Below are positions 1 to 8,322 of a stretch of 44,380 bases of DNA, one piece after another. A program made the translations under genes and the position numbers. Below the pieces are notes generated by a model, which did not search any database, was not told where the DNA came from, and saw only the letters and a list, made by a program, of their open reading frames with translations. The stretch is from Merismopedia glauca CCAP 1448/3 (GTDB lineage Bacteria; Cyanobacteriota; Cyanobacteriia; Cyanobacteriales; CCAP-1448). Each line of letters starts with the position of its first letter. Positions within the stretch are counted from its first letter, which is position 1. Location: positions 1 through 44,380 of the forward strand of contig NZ_PVWJ01000032.1 in assembly GCF_003003775.1 (NCBI RefSeq), given 5' to 3'.

Positions 1-926
1 CTAAAGCTTTTGATATCTATCGTTCGCGATTTGCGGAATTCTTAGCAATTTCTCTCAAGGCAACCACCTGGCTCGGTATTCCGTTTTTGGTGCTGCTAGC
101 GGGTGGGGTGATAATTGCTTCTATGGCTCTAGCTGCCTCTCAAGGTTCTAATCCTGAGTCTGTGGTCTTTACCATAGCGGGACTAGGAGTATTGCTGGTA
201 GTTATTTATTTTGCTCTTCTCATCTTCTGTGGTGCTAAAAGTTTTACCAATGAAGCTTTGATTGCTCGTCTCAGCTTTGGCGATCTTTCTTTGAAACCGG
301 AAACTGTTAAAACAGGCTGGGAACAGATTCGGCGGCGAATGTGGCATATTTGGTTAGCTAGGTTTATGGTGGGGGTAATTATCTGGGCGGCTAGTGTTGG
401 GATCTCACTAGTAAGTGGATTTTTGGTGGGCTTACTCACCTTAATTTGGCGCGAACCGCTTTTAGCTCGATTGCTGGGTGATATTTTAGAGCTACTTGGC
501 TATGTGATACAGCTTTGGCTTTCTGCACGGTTTTTAATCCCAGATCTATCAGTGGCGATGGAACAAATCCCTGGGGATGAAGCAATTACTCGCGCCTGGA
601 ATCTATCTCAGGGGAAAGATTTCTTGATTATGGCAATCGTCTTTGTGGCTGGTTTAATGGCTTTTCCAGCATTTATCGTTAGCGTACTCCCATTTTTCAT
701 ATTTTTAGTGACGAACCCCGCTCTTTGGGCGATCGCCCCCGATACTTTTAGTAATCCAGAAGTTTTGAGTCAAAATCTTCCGATCTGGCAAAACGCGATC
801 GCCCCAGGGTTATTTTGGCTGACCATCTCTCTCCTACTTGCCAGTTGTCTAACTCTTTTATACATTCCCTTCTGGCAAGCACTGAGAGCCGTAATTTATC
901 ACGATTTAACAGCTAATCGCACATAA
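1..926 (+). CDS. Polytopic membrane protein, 5' end outside the window
   Basis: The reading frame is open from base 3 to the TAA at 924-926 without an upstream stop, so the gene starts before the window; the TTG at 87 is not its start. The product is strongly hydrophobic, with about six predicted membrane spans separated by short polar loops and a basic stretch (around 300-350, WEQIRRRMW) between two halves. It resembles conserved cyanobacterial membrane proteins of unknown function, broadly like the DUF975 or glycerophosphodiesterase membrane-domain type, but I cannot place it firmly. It converges on the glycosyltransferase gene with only seven bases between the two stops. No function is proposed. 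Confidence 0.75.
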   Translation, partial: KAFDIYRSRFAEFLAISLKATTWLGIPFLVLLAGGVIIASMALAASQGSNPESVVFTIAGLGVLLVVIYFALLIFCGAKSFTNEALIARLSFGDLSLKPETVKTGWEQIRRRMWHIWLARFMVGVIIWAASVGISLVSGFLVGLLTLIWREPLLARLLGDILELLGYVIQLWLSARFLIPDLSVAMEQIPGDEAITRAWNLSQGKDFLIMAIVFVAGLMAFPAFIVSVLPFFIFLVTNPALWAIAPDTFSNPEVLSQNLPIWQNAIAPGLFWLTISLLLASCLTLLYIPFWQALRAVIYHDLTANRT

Positions 927-933
927 CTAGAGC

Positions 934-2199
934 TTAGTAAACCTCTAGGGGCTTCAAGGTTTGACTAACCAAACAGGTAGTATAAAGCTGGCTTAATTTG
1001 ACTGCTACTCCCGACCAACTAAACATTTGTTCTACCCGTTGACGAGCGCGATCGCCTAATTGCTGACACCATTGAGGATGAGTCAAAATGCGATCTATTG
1101 CTTTAGAAAAAGCTATGGCATCTTGGGGAGGACATAATAACCCAGTCATTTCTGGGACAACAGTAAACTGTAACCCACCGACATCACTAGCAACGACAGC
1201 CGTGCGACTAGCCATTGCTTCAATGGCGACTAAACCAAAAGGTTCGTAATGACTAGGAACTACGCAAATATCAGCCGCAGCGTAGTAATGAGGTAGATCG
1301 GCATCATCAATTCTACCGGTAAAGGTAGTAATCTCCCTTAGCTTTAACTCATTGACGATCGCTTCAATCCTTTCTCTTTCCAATCCGTCAGCTTGTCCTG
1401 GGCGGCTACCGCCACCGATAATAAGTTTGAGTTTACCATCGCCGCGTAATTGAGAATGAGCGATCGCCCGCACTAAGGTTTCTATTCCCTTGCGAGGATC
1501 GAAGCGTCCCACATAAAACACGACTTGACTGTCACTAGAAATCCCGATCTTTTCCCTAGCTACAGCTTGGCTAACTTGACCAAAGCGACTAATATCCGTA
1601 CCACAAGGGATGATATCTATTTTACCCTTGAGGGAGACGAGCGATCGCATATGTTCTTTTTCTTGGGGACTGGTAGCTACAATCCTTTCGGCTGTCTCCA
1701 AAACTAATTTTTCTGTGTTTAACCTAGTTTTTGCGATCGCGGGAATACTACTAACAGACTTATACTTTACCGCTCCTAAAGAATGATAAGTATGAATTTG
1801 TTTGATATTTTGCCGCTTTTTGAGTTCCATTCCTACCCAAGCTGACATCCAGTAATTGGTGTGAACTAACGGATATTCAATCCCTATTTCCTGCTGAAAT
1901 GCTAAAAACTGGTCGATAAACTCAGGCAAATACTCAAATAAATGATCTCTAGGAATAAATTCTTCAGAACCAGCCGTTAGGCGAATTGTGCGGCAATTAG
2001 GAGTATGCTGCACGATTTTAGGATCTGTAGCGTTGGCTTTGCGAGTAAACATATCTACCTGCCAACCTAAAGCACCTAAAGCTTCACCTACATTACGCAC
2101 ATAAACATTTTGTCCTCCAGCTTCTTCCTTACCAACTTCTATCGCTGGATCTCCGTGAACAGAAATCAGGGCAATGTGTTGAGATTTTGGTTTAACCAT
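934..2199 (-). CDS. GT4-family glycosyltransferase (sucrose-phosphate-synthase-like)
   Basis: This is a soluble GT-B fold glycosyltransferase of family GT4, which moves a sugar from a nucleotide-sugar donor to an acceptor. The N-terminal acceptor half begins with HGDPA and the GGQNVYV motif shared by sucrose synthases, sucrose-phosphate synthases and related cyanobacterial enzymes. The donor half has FYVGRFDPRKG and the E-x7-E signature EPFGLVAIE. The frame can be extended to a TTG at 2223, but that TTG overlaps the AGGAGA ribosome binding site, so the ATG at 2199 (MVKPKSQH) is preferred. At about 420 residues it lacks the phosphatase-like C-terminus of long sucrose-phosphate synthases. The exact substrate cannot be read from the sequence. 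Confidence 0.85.
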   Translation of the reverse strand: MVKPKSQHIALISVHGDPAIEVGKEEAGGQNVYVRNVGEALGALGWQVDMFTRKANATDPKIVQHTPNCRTIRLTAGSEEFIPRDHLFEYLPEFIDQFLAFQQEIGIEYPLVHTNYWMSAWVGMELKKRQNIKQIHTYHSLGAVKYKSVSSIPAIAKTRLNTEKLVLETAERIVATSPQEKEHMRSLVSLKGKIDIIPCGTDISRFGQVSQAVAREKIGISSDSQVVFYVGRFDPRKGIETLVRAIAHSQLRGDGKLKLIIGGGSRPGQADGLERERIEAIVNELKLREITTFTGRIDDADLPHYYAAADICVVPSHYEPFGLVAIEAMASRTAVVASDVGGLQFTVVPEMTGLLCPPQDAIAFSKAIDRILTHPQWCQQLGDRARQRVEQMFSWSGVAVKLSQLYTTCLVSQTLKPLEVY

Positions 2200-2508
2200 A
2201 GCTTTAATATTGATTCTCCTCAACTACTGTCTCTAGCAGCATTAGAGGCGATTGCCAGACAGAATTGAAACTATGATAAGTTAATCGCCTTAGTTACTTG
2301 AGTGTCAACTCAATCTTACCTTTAAGAGCGAAATTCCCCAATCGCTCTGAAGATAGAAACTGAACTTTCTTTGATTTAGTTTTTTTGGTGATTTTCTCAA
2401 GCAGCTATCTTTCTAAAGTTTGAGAAATAGTGGCTTAGAGGTCTATTAGGTCAGCTTTTCTGGAGTTATTAGAGAATTTTGACGATCTCAATCTTCGGAT
2501 TTAAATGT
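2200..2508. other. Intergenic region between the glycosyltransferase and tRNA-Ser
   Basis: No open frame with coding character is seen. Two small inverted repeats are present: TTGAG/CTCAA at 2298-2313 and AGAGCGA/TCGCTCT at 2325-2348. The region must hold the promoter of the minus-strand glycosyltransferase; I could not fix it to a clear -35/-10 pair. Confidence 0.5.
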
Positions 2509-2537
2509 TTGCTTCATTAGATCGTATGGGGTATAAT
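2509..2537 (+). promoter_or_regulatory. Sigma70-type promoter of tRNA-Ser
   Basis: A perfect TATAAT (2532-2537) lies 15 bases before the tRNA. TTGCTT (2509-2514) sits upstream with a 17-base spacer. Position and spacing fit a stable-RNA promoter. Confidence 0.65.
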
Positions 2538-2552
2538 CGATAAGCATCGCTT

Positions 2553-2644
2553 GGAGAGGTGGCTGAGCGGTCGAAAGCGACGGATTGCTAATCCGTTATA
2601 CGGCAGGTAACTCCGTATCGAGGGTTCGAATCCCTCCCTCTCCG
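2553..2644 (+). tRNA. tRNA-Ser(GCT)
   Basis: The 92-base sequence folds as a class II tRNA. The acceptor arm GGAGAGG pairs with CCTCTCC (2637-2643) and the discriminator is G2644. The D-loop reads GGCTGAGCGGTCGAAAGC. The anticodon stem ACGGA/TCCGT encloses TTGCTAA, giving anticodon GCT, which reads the serine codons AGC and AGU. A long variable arm (TACGG...CCGTA) and the T arm GAGGG-TTCGAAT-CCCTC follow. CCA is not encoded. An overlapping open frame at 2585-2782 is spurious. Confidence 0.97.
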
Positions 2645-2839
2645 TTCCCACAGGTTTTTTCACGGCTGGAGCTTGGGCTTTTTTCCATTTATCATTCTCC
2701 TCCTCCTAACATCATTAAGCACTACCAGAGGTTCAAACCTTTTAGATATACTCCTCTTTTTTGGATATTATCGGAGTACTAAAAAATAATTCCCAAATTT
2801 GGAATCGAAACAGATTTGGGGGAAGAGGAGTGGAAAAAA

Positions 2840-4108
2840 ATGGACAAAAAATCTCAACGCAGCGCTTGGTTAGCCACAATAACTTCTTTAACTCTATTAA
2901 CTACAGGATGTCCAGATCCTAATGCACCGACTAGTTCTCCAGGATCTACTAGTTCTACCAACACTTCGGCTAGCAGCAATACAGTTAAGATTATCTCTAG
3001 CTTTCCCCTGACAGGTAGTGCTGTAGGTCAAACTAAAACTATTGTCAATGGAATCGAGCAAGCATTAGCAGAGACTAATTCTAGTGTCTGTGAAGGCAAG
3101 TTAAAGATTGAATACGAATCTTTAGATGATGCTACCGCAGCTAGTGGAAAATGGGACCCAGCTAAGGAAGCCGAAAATGCTAATAAAGCGGTTTCCGATC
3201 CGAATGTAGTGGCATACATTGGTACTTTTAACTCTGGTGCGGCAAAAATCTCAATTCCCATTTTGAATCAGGCTAACCTAGTCATGGTGAGTCCTGCTAA
3301 CACCGCAGTCGGTTTAACCAAAGCTGGTGGAGAGCCAGGAGAACCAGATAAATACTATCCTACAGGTAAGCGTAATTATGCCCGTGTAGTACCTGCTGAT
3401 GACTTGCAGGGTTCTGCTGGTGCTAATTGGGCAAAATCTTTGGGAGTTAAGAAAGTTTATATCCTAGATGACCAAGAAGTATATGGTAAGGGATTGGCAG
3501 ATGTTTTTGAAAAGACAGCCAAAGAAATTGGCTTGCAAGTTTTAGGACATGAAGGGATAGATGCTAAAGCCAGTGATTACAAAGCTTTGATGACTAAAAT
3601 CAAGGCTTCAAGCCCAGATATGATTTATTTTGGGGGAATTACGCAAAATAATGCGGGGCAACTCATTAAAGATATGCGTAATGTGGGCATGACACCAGAA
3701 AAAGTCAAATTTATGGGACCAGATGGCACATTTGAACAAGCACTCATTGATGCTACTGGAAAGGATGCAGAAGGAGTGTATGCGACATTTGGTGGTGTTC
3801 CTCCCAAACAACTAACTGGTGCGGGGAAAACTTGGTACGAAAACTATAAAAAGAAATACAAATCTGAACCAGAACCATATTCAGCCTATGGGTATGAAGC
3901 AGCCAAAGTCGTAATTAATGCCATCGATAAAGCTTGCAAAAAAGATCGTGAAGTTGTGCGTGACGGGGTTTTAAGTACCAAGAATTATCAAGGAATCTTG
4001 GGTACTTGGAGTTTTGATGCCAATGGTGACACTACTTTAACCACACTATCCGGGAATGTCGTCAAAAATGGGAAGTGGGAGTTTGTAAGTGTACTCAAAG
4101 CACAATAG
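2840..4108 (+). CDS. Branched-chain amino acid-type ABC transporter substrate-binding lipoprotein
   Basis: This is a periplasmic binding protein of the Leu/Ile/Val (LivJ/NatB-like) type I fold, which delivers an amino acid or related ligand to an ABC transporter. The ATG at 2840 follows a GAGGAG ribosome binding site; an upstream TTG at 2816 precedes that site and is rejected. The N-terminus (KKSQRSAWLATITSLTLL) is a lipoprotein signal ending TTGC at about residue 26, then a Ser/Thr-rich linker. The mature part starts with KIISSFPLTGSAVG, the usual ligand-binding opening. Later segments YIGTFNSGAAKISIPILN and VSPANTAVGLT are typical of the family. No permease or ATPase gene lies beside it, so the partner must be encoded elsewhere. 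Confidence 0.88.
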   Translation: MDKKSQRSAWLATITSLTLLTTGCPDPNAPTSSPGSTSSTNTSASSNTVKIISSFPLTGSAVGQTKTIVNGIEQALAETNSSVCEGKLKIEYESLDDATAASGKWDPAKEAENANKAVSDPNVVAYIGTFNSGAAKISIPILNQANLVMVSPANTAVGLTKAGGEPGEPDKYYPTGKRNYARVVPADDLQGSAGANWAKSLGVKKVYILDDQEVYGKGLADVFEKTAKEIGLQVLGHEGIDAKASDYKALMTKIKASSPDMIYFGGITQNNAGQLIKDMRNVGMTPEKVKFMGPDGTFEQALIDATGKDAEGVYATFGGVPPKQLTGAGKTWYENYKKKYKSEPEPYSAYGYEAAKVVINAIDKACKKDREVVRDGVLSTKNYQGILGTWSFDANGDTTLTTLSGNVVKNGKWEFVSVLKAQ

Positions 4109-4124
4109 ACTTCCTGCGGAAGTC
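4108..4124. repeat. Hairpin at the end of the binding-protein gene
   Basis: GACTTCC (4108-4114) and GGAAGTC (4118-4124) form a perfect 7-bp stem with a TGC loop, starting at the last base of the TAG stop. It has no T-run. Degenerate AGGGGTT heptamers follow at 4125-4143. It could protect the 3' end or weakly terminate transcription. Confidence 0.5.
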
Positions 4125-4208
4125 AGGGGTTAGGGGTTAGGGTATGGGGAATCAGATTTTCTTCCTTGTCCTCCCCGTCCCCCTTGTCCCTCTCACTCCT
4201 GACTTCAG

Positions 4209-4616
4209 CTATATCTCTTGCACTGGTAAAGGCTCCCAGAGTTCCCCATATTGCTCTTTAAGGGCTGACCAAGCTTCTACTTGACCCTCTTCATATTCAC
4301 CTGGTTTACCCCACTGTAAAAAGGCACTGAGAGCGGGTTGTTGATTTTCATCTAAAAAGCGAATAGCGTAGGTAGTAAAGTTACCTCGCTTGGCTTCACC
4401 TGTTTCAAACTTCACCTGTTTAATGGCATCCATGTTCAAGTGAAATTCAAAGCCTTCCGTATGCATATTGGCATATTTACCTTTAGGTAACTCAGCATAA
4501 AATAGCTTTTGAATTGAACCTCTAGCTTCCAAAACCGCAGCGCTACTAGTGACAATTAGGCGTAAGGTTTTGAGGGATTCGCAAGCTTCTAAAAATTCTT
4601 TGAGAGTAGCAGTCAT
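4209..4616 (-). CDS. ChuX/HutX-like haem-utilisation family protein
   Basis: A soluble protein of about 135 residues, starting MTATLKEFLEACESLKTLRL. The core SIQKLFYAELPKGKYANMHT followed by FEFHLNMDAIKQVKFETG resembles the ChuX/HutX branch of the HemS-like fold, which binds haem or a haem-like ligand in other bacteria. The assignment comes from remembered similarity to cyanobacterial proteins carrying this name. I see no single diagnostic haem ligand, so it may be a related family of unknown role. The ATG at 4616 is chosen over a TTG at 4664. It stands alone, between two plus-strand genes. Confidence 0.6.
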   Translation of the reverse strand: MTATLKEFLEACESLKTLRLIVTSSAAVLEARGSIQKLFYAELPKGKYANMHTEGFEFHLNMDAIKQVKFETGEAKRGNFTTYAIRFLDENQQPALSAFLQWGKPGEYEEGQVEAWSALKEQYGELWEPLPVQEI

Positions 4617-4983
4617 GATGGACACGATTAAATTAACATTTGTTGTCCCATTTTCTCTTGTCAAAGGGATAAAAAGTTGTCAATTGCCGAATTTATACTA
4701 CTTTCGATCCCAATTCTTGAAAGTAGAGACGTTGCATTGCAACGTCTCTACACACCAATTATCTAGCCCAACAAAATGAAAATGGTATTATTTACCTGCT
4801 GCCGATAGTAGCCAATACACCCTTTCTAGGAAACGCCATCCTAGAAACGGGAATAGTTGGTCAAGAAATAGCCAAAAAGCTAGGTGGTGCAAGACTCCAT
4901 CGCTACACTCGAAAGATTTTTTGAGTTAATTTGAGAGGCTGATAACATTTTGACAATTTGCTGCTATGCTGAATGGTTGATTA
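4617..4983. other. Intergenic region with a palindrome and an orphan reading frame
   Basis: This stretch contains a 29-bp palindrome (4723-4751), listed separately. A plus-strand frame is open from about 4757 to the TGA at 4922-4924 and encodes roughly 55 residues with protein-like composition (LLPIVANTPFLGNAILETG, then AKKLGGARLHRYTRKIF). It has no usable start after the palindrome. It may be a gene remnant cut by the palindromic repeat, or chance. Confidence 0.4.
4723..4751. repeat. Dispersed 29-bp palindrome, copy 1
   Basis: GTAGAGACGTTGCA and its exact reverse complement TGCAACGTCTCTAC are separated by one base. It shares 14-bp arms and much of its sequence with the palindromes at 17021-17049 and 38634-38662. 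All three lie outside genes. Confidence 0.85.
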
Positions 4984-5382
4984 TTGTCAACTAAGACCAT
5001 TGAGGAGGTCATTATTCCCGAACAACTAACCCTGACAGTCAGCCTGCGAGGCACCCGTGAAGTCCAGGAAAAATACCAATTGTTTCGCTTGACGGGTTTA
5101 TTAGATGCATTTTCTGAGCCAACTTTCCGCAAAGTGGTAGGAAAGTGTATCGATGATGGTCCTTACCATGTGATTTTGGATCTGTCTAAAATTGACTTTG
5201 TTGATAGTTCTGGATTGGGAGCATTAGTCCAACTAGTCAAGAAGGCTCAAACCTTAAATGGAAGCTTGCAAATAGTAACTAATGCTAGAGTCACCCAGAC
5301 GGTTAAACTAGTCCGTTTAGAACAGTTTCTGTCATTACAGCCTTCCGTAGATGCGGCTTTGGAAAAGGTAAAAAACCAGTAA
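4984..5382 (+). CDS. STAS-domain protein (anti-sigma factor antagonist type)
   Basis: This is a single STAS domain. Such proteins bind and release anti-sigma factors or other partners depending on phosphorylation of a conserved serine. The signature LDLSKIDFVDSSGLGALVQL contains that serine in the DSSGLG loop. The start is unusual. The only canonical start after the upstream in-frame TGA is TTG at 4984, with no clear ribosome binding site. A perfect GAGGAGG at 5002-5008 lies inside that frame and points to ATT at 5014 (or 5011), giving IIPEQLTLTVSLRGTREV as the first residues. I keep the longer frame but consider the ATT start at least as likely. The mini-RNase III gene follows 56 bases later. 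Confidence 0.85.
   Translation: MSTKTIEEVIIPEQLTLTVSLRGTREVQEKYQLFRLTGLLDAFSEPTFRKVVGKCIDDGPYHVILDLSKIDFVDSSGLGALVQLVKKAQTLNGSLQIVTNARVTQTVKLVRLEQFLSLQPSVDAALEKVKNQ
5002..5008 (+). promoter_or_regulatory. Strong ribosome binding site facing ATT codons
   Basis: GAGGAGG matches the anti-Shine-Dalgarno sequence. It is followed by TC, then ATT (5011) and ATT (5014) in the STAS frame, with no ATG, GTG or TTG at a proper distance. It suggests a rare ATT start, as known for infC. Confidence 0.5.
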
Positions 5383-5438
5383 ATTTATCCTTCGAGTTAT
5401 CGCTCTCTCACAGCTAATTACTTATATAGACGAAATAG

Positions 5439-5897
5439 TTGACTATTCCCGAAAGTGGAGCTTTAAAACTAACTAATTTAACTCATGATTTCGCCTTAGC
5501 TAGACTCAGGGCGTTAAATGAGCAGATACTTTCTGGCTCAGCGATCGCTCAACTATCACCAGCGACGTTAGCTTATATTGGAGATGCGGTCTTTGAACTA
5601 TATATTCGTACCTACTATTTATTACCACCCCAGCGACTGCACAGTTATCATAATCTGGTAGTCACTTGTGTGAGAGCCGAAACTCAAGCTGAGTATTTAA
5701 ACTCTCTGCAACCATACTTAAATGACCTAGAAGCGGAAGTAGTACGGAAGGGACGCAATGCCGCTCATGGCTCCCCAAAACGCCTAAATCCCAAGATTTA
5801 TCAGCAAGCTACCAGTTTTGAAGCTTTGATGGGTTATCTTTACTTGACTAACCCCCAGAGATTAGCTGAACTTTTAGATAAGTTAAAACTAGATTAA
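5439..5897 (+). CDS. mrnC: Mini-ribonuclease III
   Basis: A stand-alone RNase III catalytic domain without a double-stranded-RNA-binding domain; the family matures 23S rRNA. The motif [23 protein letters not shown] holds the conserved acidic catalytic residue. Later [14 protein letters not shown] and the C-terminal EALMGYLYL helix are characteristic of MrnC. The length of 152 residues is normal for cyanobacterial members, which carry a slightly longer N-terminus. Translation appears to start at TTG 5439, since no in-frame ATG precedes the domain; no strong ribosome binding site is visible. The next gene, rlmB, also acts on 23S rRNA and begins 28 bases downstream, so the pair is probably an rRNA-maturation operon. 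Confidence 0.92.
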   Translation: MTIPESGALKLTNLTHDFALARLRALNEQILSGSAIAQLSPATLAYIGDAVFELYIRTYYLLPPQRLHSYHNLVVTCVRAETQAEYLNSLQPYLNDLEAEVVRKGRNAAHGSPKRLNPKIYQQATSFEALMGYLYLTNPQRLAELLDKLKLD

Positions 5898-5925
5898 CTC
5901 ACTTACCAACCCGAAAAATTTACCC

Positions 5926-6999
5926 ATGTCCGACCGAAAACCAAAGTTGCGCTCTACTAGCAACTCTAGTCGTCCAGATCGATCGCCCGTTCCTAGAGAT
6001 GGCGCTCCCCGCCGTACTGGGCGCTCTAGCCCTGCTCGTGGTGCTAAAAGCGATTTTGCTCCCCGTGGTGGTAAAGGTGACTTCTCACCCCGCAGTAGTA
6101 GCGATTCTGGAAGACACAGCCCTAAGACCGATCGCCCTGATAGTTCCTTTAAACCTAGAAAAAGTATTCCTCCACGGGCGATCGAATCTGTCAATCGGGT
6201 TGAAGCCTTGCCAGTTAACGAACCAACAGAAGAGTCAACCGATCTGATCTACGGGCGACATCCAGTTCTAGCAGCGTTGGAAGGCGAACGCCATCTCAAT
6301 CGGATCTGGATTTTACCAAGATTACAATATCACCCACAATTTCACTCCTTGCTAGCTCAAGCCAAATCTAAGGGAACTGTAATTAATGAAGCAGAACCGC
6401 GCCGTTTAAGCCAGATGGTTGATGGAGCCAATCACCAAGGGGTAGTGGCTCAGGTGGCTCCCTATGCTTATTTGCAGCTTTCAGAACTGATTCAACGGGC
6501 TAAATCTGCTACCGAAAATCCAGTGATTGTCGTCGGCGATGGAATTACCGATCCTCATAACTTGGGAGCCATTATTCGCACGGCTGAATCCTTGGGCGCT
6601 CAAGGGATGGTGATTCCTCAAAGGCGTTCTGTGGGAATTACTTCCGCAGTTGCTAAAGTTGCGGCTGGTGCTTTAGAAACTTTCCCGATAGCCAAAGTTA
6701 TCAATCTCAGTCGCGCTTTAGAAGAACTTAAAGACGCTGGTTTCTGGATTTATGGCACAGTGGCTGATTCTGGTAAACTGCTACACACCCTAGAAATTTC
6801 TGGACCTGTAGTATTAGTGGTAGGTTCCGAAGGAGAGGGATTGGGTTTATTAACTCAAAAAAAATGTGACTTTTTAATTTCTATTCCTCTAACTGGGAAA
6901 ACTCCCAGCCTCAACGCTTCGGTAGCTGCATCGATGTGTTTATACGAAGTTTATCGTCAGCGTTGGTCGAACCGAGTGCAATTACGCGCCTTTTCTTAA
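5926..6999 (+). CDS. rlmB: 23S rRNA (guanosine-2'-O-)-methyltransferase RlmB, TrmH family
   Basis: A SPOUT-class methyltransferase that uses S-adenosylmethionine to methylate the 2'-O of a guanosine in 23S rRNA. Residues about 105-180 form the substrate-binding domain ([20 protein letters not shown]). The catalytic knot follows with [29 protein letters not shown] and [21 protein letters not shown]. The first 95 or so residues are low complexity, rich in Arg, Ser, Pro and Gly with repeated short RG-type segments, and are predicted to be disordered; a basic tail of this kind could aid RNA binding. The ATG at 5926 opens this tail. It is probably co-transcribed with mrnC. Confidence 0.93.
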   Translation: MSDRKPKLRSTSNSSRPDRSPVPRDGAPRRTGRSSPARGAKSDFAPRGGKGDFSPRSSSDSGRHSPKTDRPDSSFKPRKSIPPRAIESVNRVEALPVNEPTEESTDLIYGRHPVLAALEGERHLNRIWILPRLQYHPQFHSLLAQAKSKGTVINEAEPRRLSQMVDGANHQGVVAQVAPYAYLQLSELIQRAKSATENPVIVVGDGITDPHNLGAIIRTAESLGAQGMVIPQRRSVGITSAVAKVAAGALETFPIAKVINLSRALEELKDAGFWIYGTVADSGKLLHTLEISGPVVLVVGSEGEGLGLLTQKKCDFLISIPLTGKTPSLNASVAASMCLYEVYRQRWSNRVQLRAFS

Positions 7000-7160
7000 G
7001 CCAGTGCGATCGCATTGAAGTGAGGCAATATGCGATCGCCAGCACACTTTTTGATGTTATATAAAGATATATAAAGATGTGTAACATCACATAACAAACT
7101 GTAAATAGTTAAAATAAACCAAAGATATTTCACCAAGATAGGAGTTTGGGGCACAAAAAT

Positions 7161-7445
7161 ATGAAAGAGCAGTTAATTAACATTCTCGATCTTGTCGGAC
7201 TTGCCTGGTGGGTAGAAATAGTCACAGATCAGCCTAAATGCACTTACTACTTCGGTCCTTTCCTCAATGCTCAAGAAGCTCATGAAGCTAAAACTGGTTA
7301 CTTTGAAGACCTCCAAGCTGAATCTGCTCAAGGAATCAAGATGGTTGTTAAACGTTGTAAACCTACACAACTAACAGCTTGCGATGACTTGGGGGAGAAT
7401 GTTAACGTTACTGCCCCATCTACCTTGAATACCCAGTTATTGTAG
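7161..7445 (+). CDS. DUF1816 protein
   Basis: A 94-residue protein matching DUF1816, a family largely limited to cyanobacteria and of unknown function. The recognisable features are the aromatic LAWWVEIVT, then YYFGPFLNAQEAHEA and KRCKPTQLT. It has no signal peptide or membrane segment. The ATG at 7161 is preferred over TTG 7146, which is almost in contact with the AGGAG at 7140-7144. It appears to be transcribed alone: 161 bases with two HIP1 sites separate it from rlmB, and the next gene is on the other strand. Confidence 0.8.
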   Translation: MKEQLINILDLVGLAWWVEIVTDQPKCTYYFGPFLNAQEAHEAKTGYFEDLQAESAQGIKMVVKRCKPTQLTACDDLGENVNVTAPSTLNTQLL

Positions 7446-7470
7446 TAACGGTAGGGTGGGATTGCCCACC

Positions 7471-8274
7471 CTAGAAACCTTGGTTTATGAGCCAGTTATC
7501 GATGTCTGAAAGCACCAAATCGGGAACTTCCCAAGGGAATAAATGGGCAGTATTGGGGTAGCAGCACCACTGGCTATTGGGTAAAGCTTGGGCTGTGTGT
7601 TGGCTAGAAGCAGCAATGATATGGCGATCGCATTCCCCAGCTAAAACGAGACAGGGGCATTGAATTGCAGATATATCTGATAAACGATTGTAACCCGCTT
7701 TAATAGCCGTATTTAAAGCATTTGTGGCATAAGATGAAGTTTTGAGGTAAGCAGCAACGGCATCTTGAGCAATGTAGCGATAAGCCGTAGCATGATGTTG
7801 TTGAATCAGGTGGCGGAAGAGCGATCGCTTGCCAAAAGTTTTGATATTCCACTCCCAAGCGGGAAATAAGCGATTTAATATCCCTGCAATCCCAGTATAT
7901 AAGTTATCTTGCCAGGTAATGCGGGGATGGTCGCTCCAAGGACGCGCTGCGGTAGCAATTAAAATTAGCCCTTTGACCTTTTCTGGACGCTTCAAAGCTA
8001 ATTCCATTGCCAAAATTCCACCCAAAGACCATCCTAGTACCAAACAGTTGTTAATTTGGAGGCGATCGAGCAAGTCTTCTAAATCTGTTAAATGATCTGA
8101 CATCACAAACTTACCATTAGTCTTGCTTTTGCCATAACCCCGTAGATCTGGGGCGATAGTTTGGAATTTTCGAGATAAATGGTTTGTAAACACAGACATA
8201 CTCTGACTCGAACCTGGATGTCCGTGGAGACAAAGAATCGGCAAACCTTTTCCTTTAATTTCATAGTTAAGCAT
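7471..8274 (-). CDS. Alpha/beta hydrolase
   Basis: A soluble alpha/beta-hydrolase fold enzyme of 267 residues. The oxyanion-hole segment is LHGHPGSS near residue 18. The nucleophile elbow GWSLGG places the catalytic Ser at 83. The likely acid is Asp216 (AGECDRH) and the likely base His244 (NTAHLFPWE), so the triad is complete. The general layout fits carboxylic ester or epoxide hydrolases and haloperoxidase-like enzymes; the substrate is unknown. The ATG is at 8274. It lies 48 bases downstream of the lipid kinase gene on the same strand and may belong to a three-gene unit starting at 10057. Confidence 0.88.
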   Translation of the reverse strand: MLNYEIKGKGLPILCLHGHPGSSQSMSVFTNHLSRKFQTIAPDLRGYGKSKTNGKFVMSDHLTDLEDLLDRLQINNCLVLGWSLGGILAMELALKRPEKVKGLILIATAARPWSDHPRITWQDNLYTGIAGILNRLFPAWEWNIKTFGKRSLFRHLIQQHHATAYRYIAQDAVAAYLKTSSYATNALNTAIKAGYNRLSDISAIQCPCLVLAGECDRHIIAASSQHTAQALPNSQWCCYPNTAHLFPWEVPDLVLSDIDNWLINQGF

Positions 8275-8322
8275 ATTCAGGACTTACTCAAAGACACCAT
8301 AGGTAGGGTAAGCTGCAATTTG

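Noticed and set aside
2585-2782. Open frame across tRNA-Ser
   Set aside because: It begins inside the tRNA and has no protein-like continuation.
4125-4143. Telomere-like AGGGGTT repeats
   Set aside because: Fewer than three units and no other sign of a linear end; same class as other heptamers.
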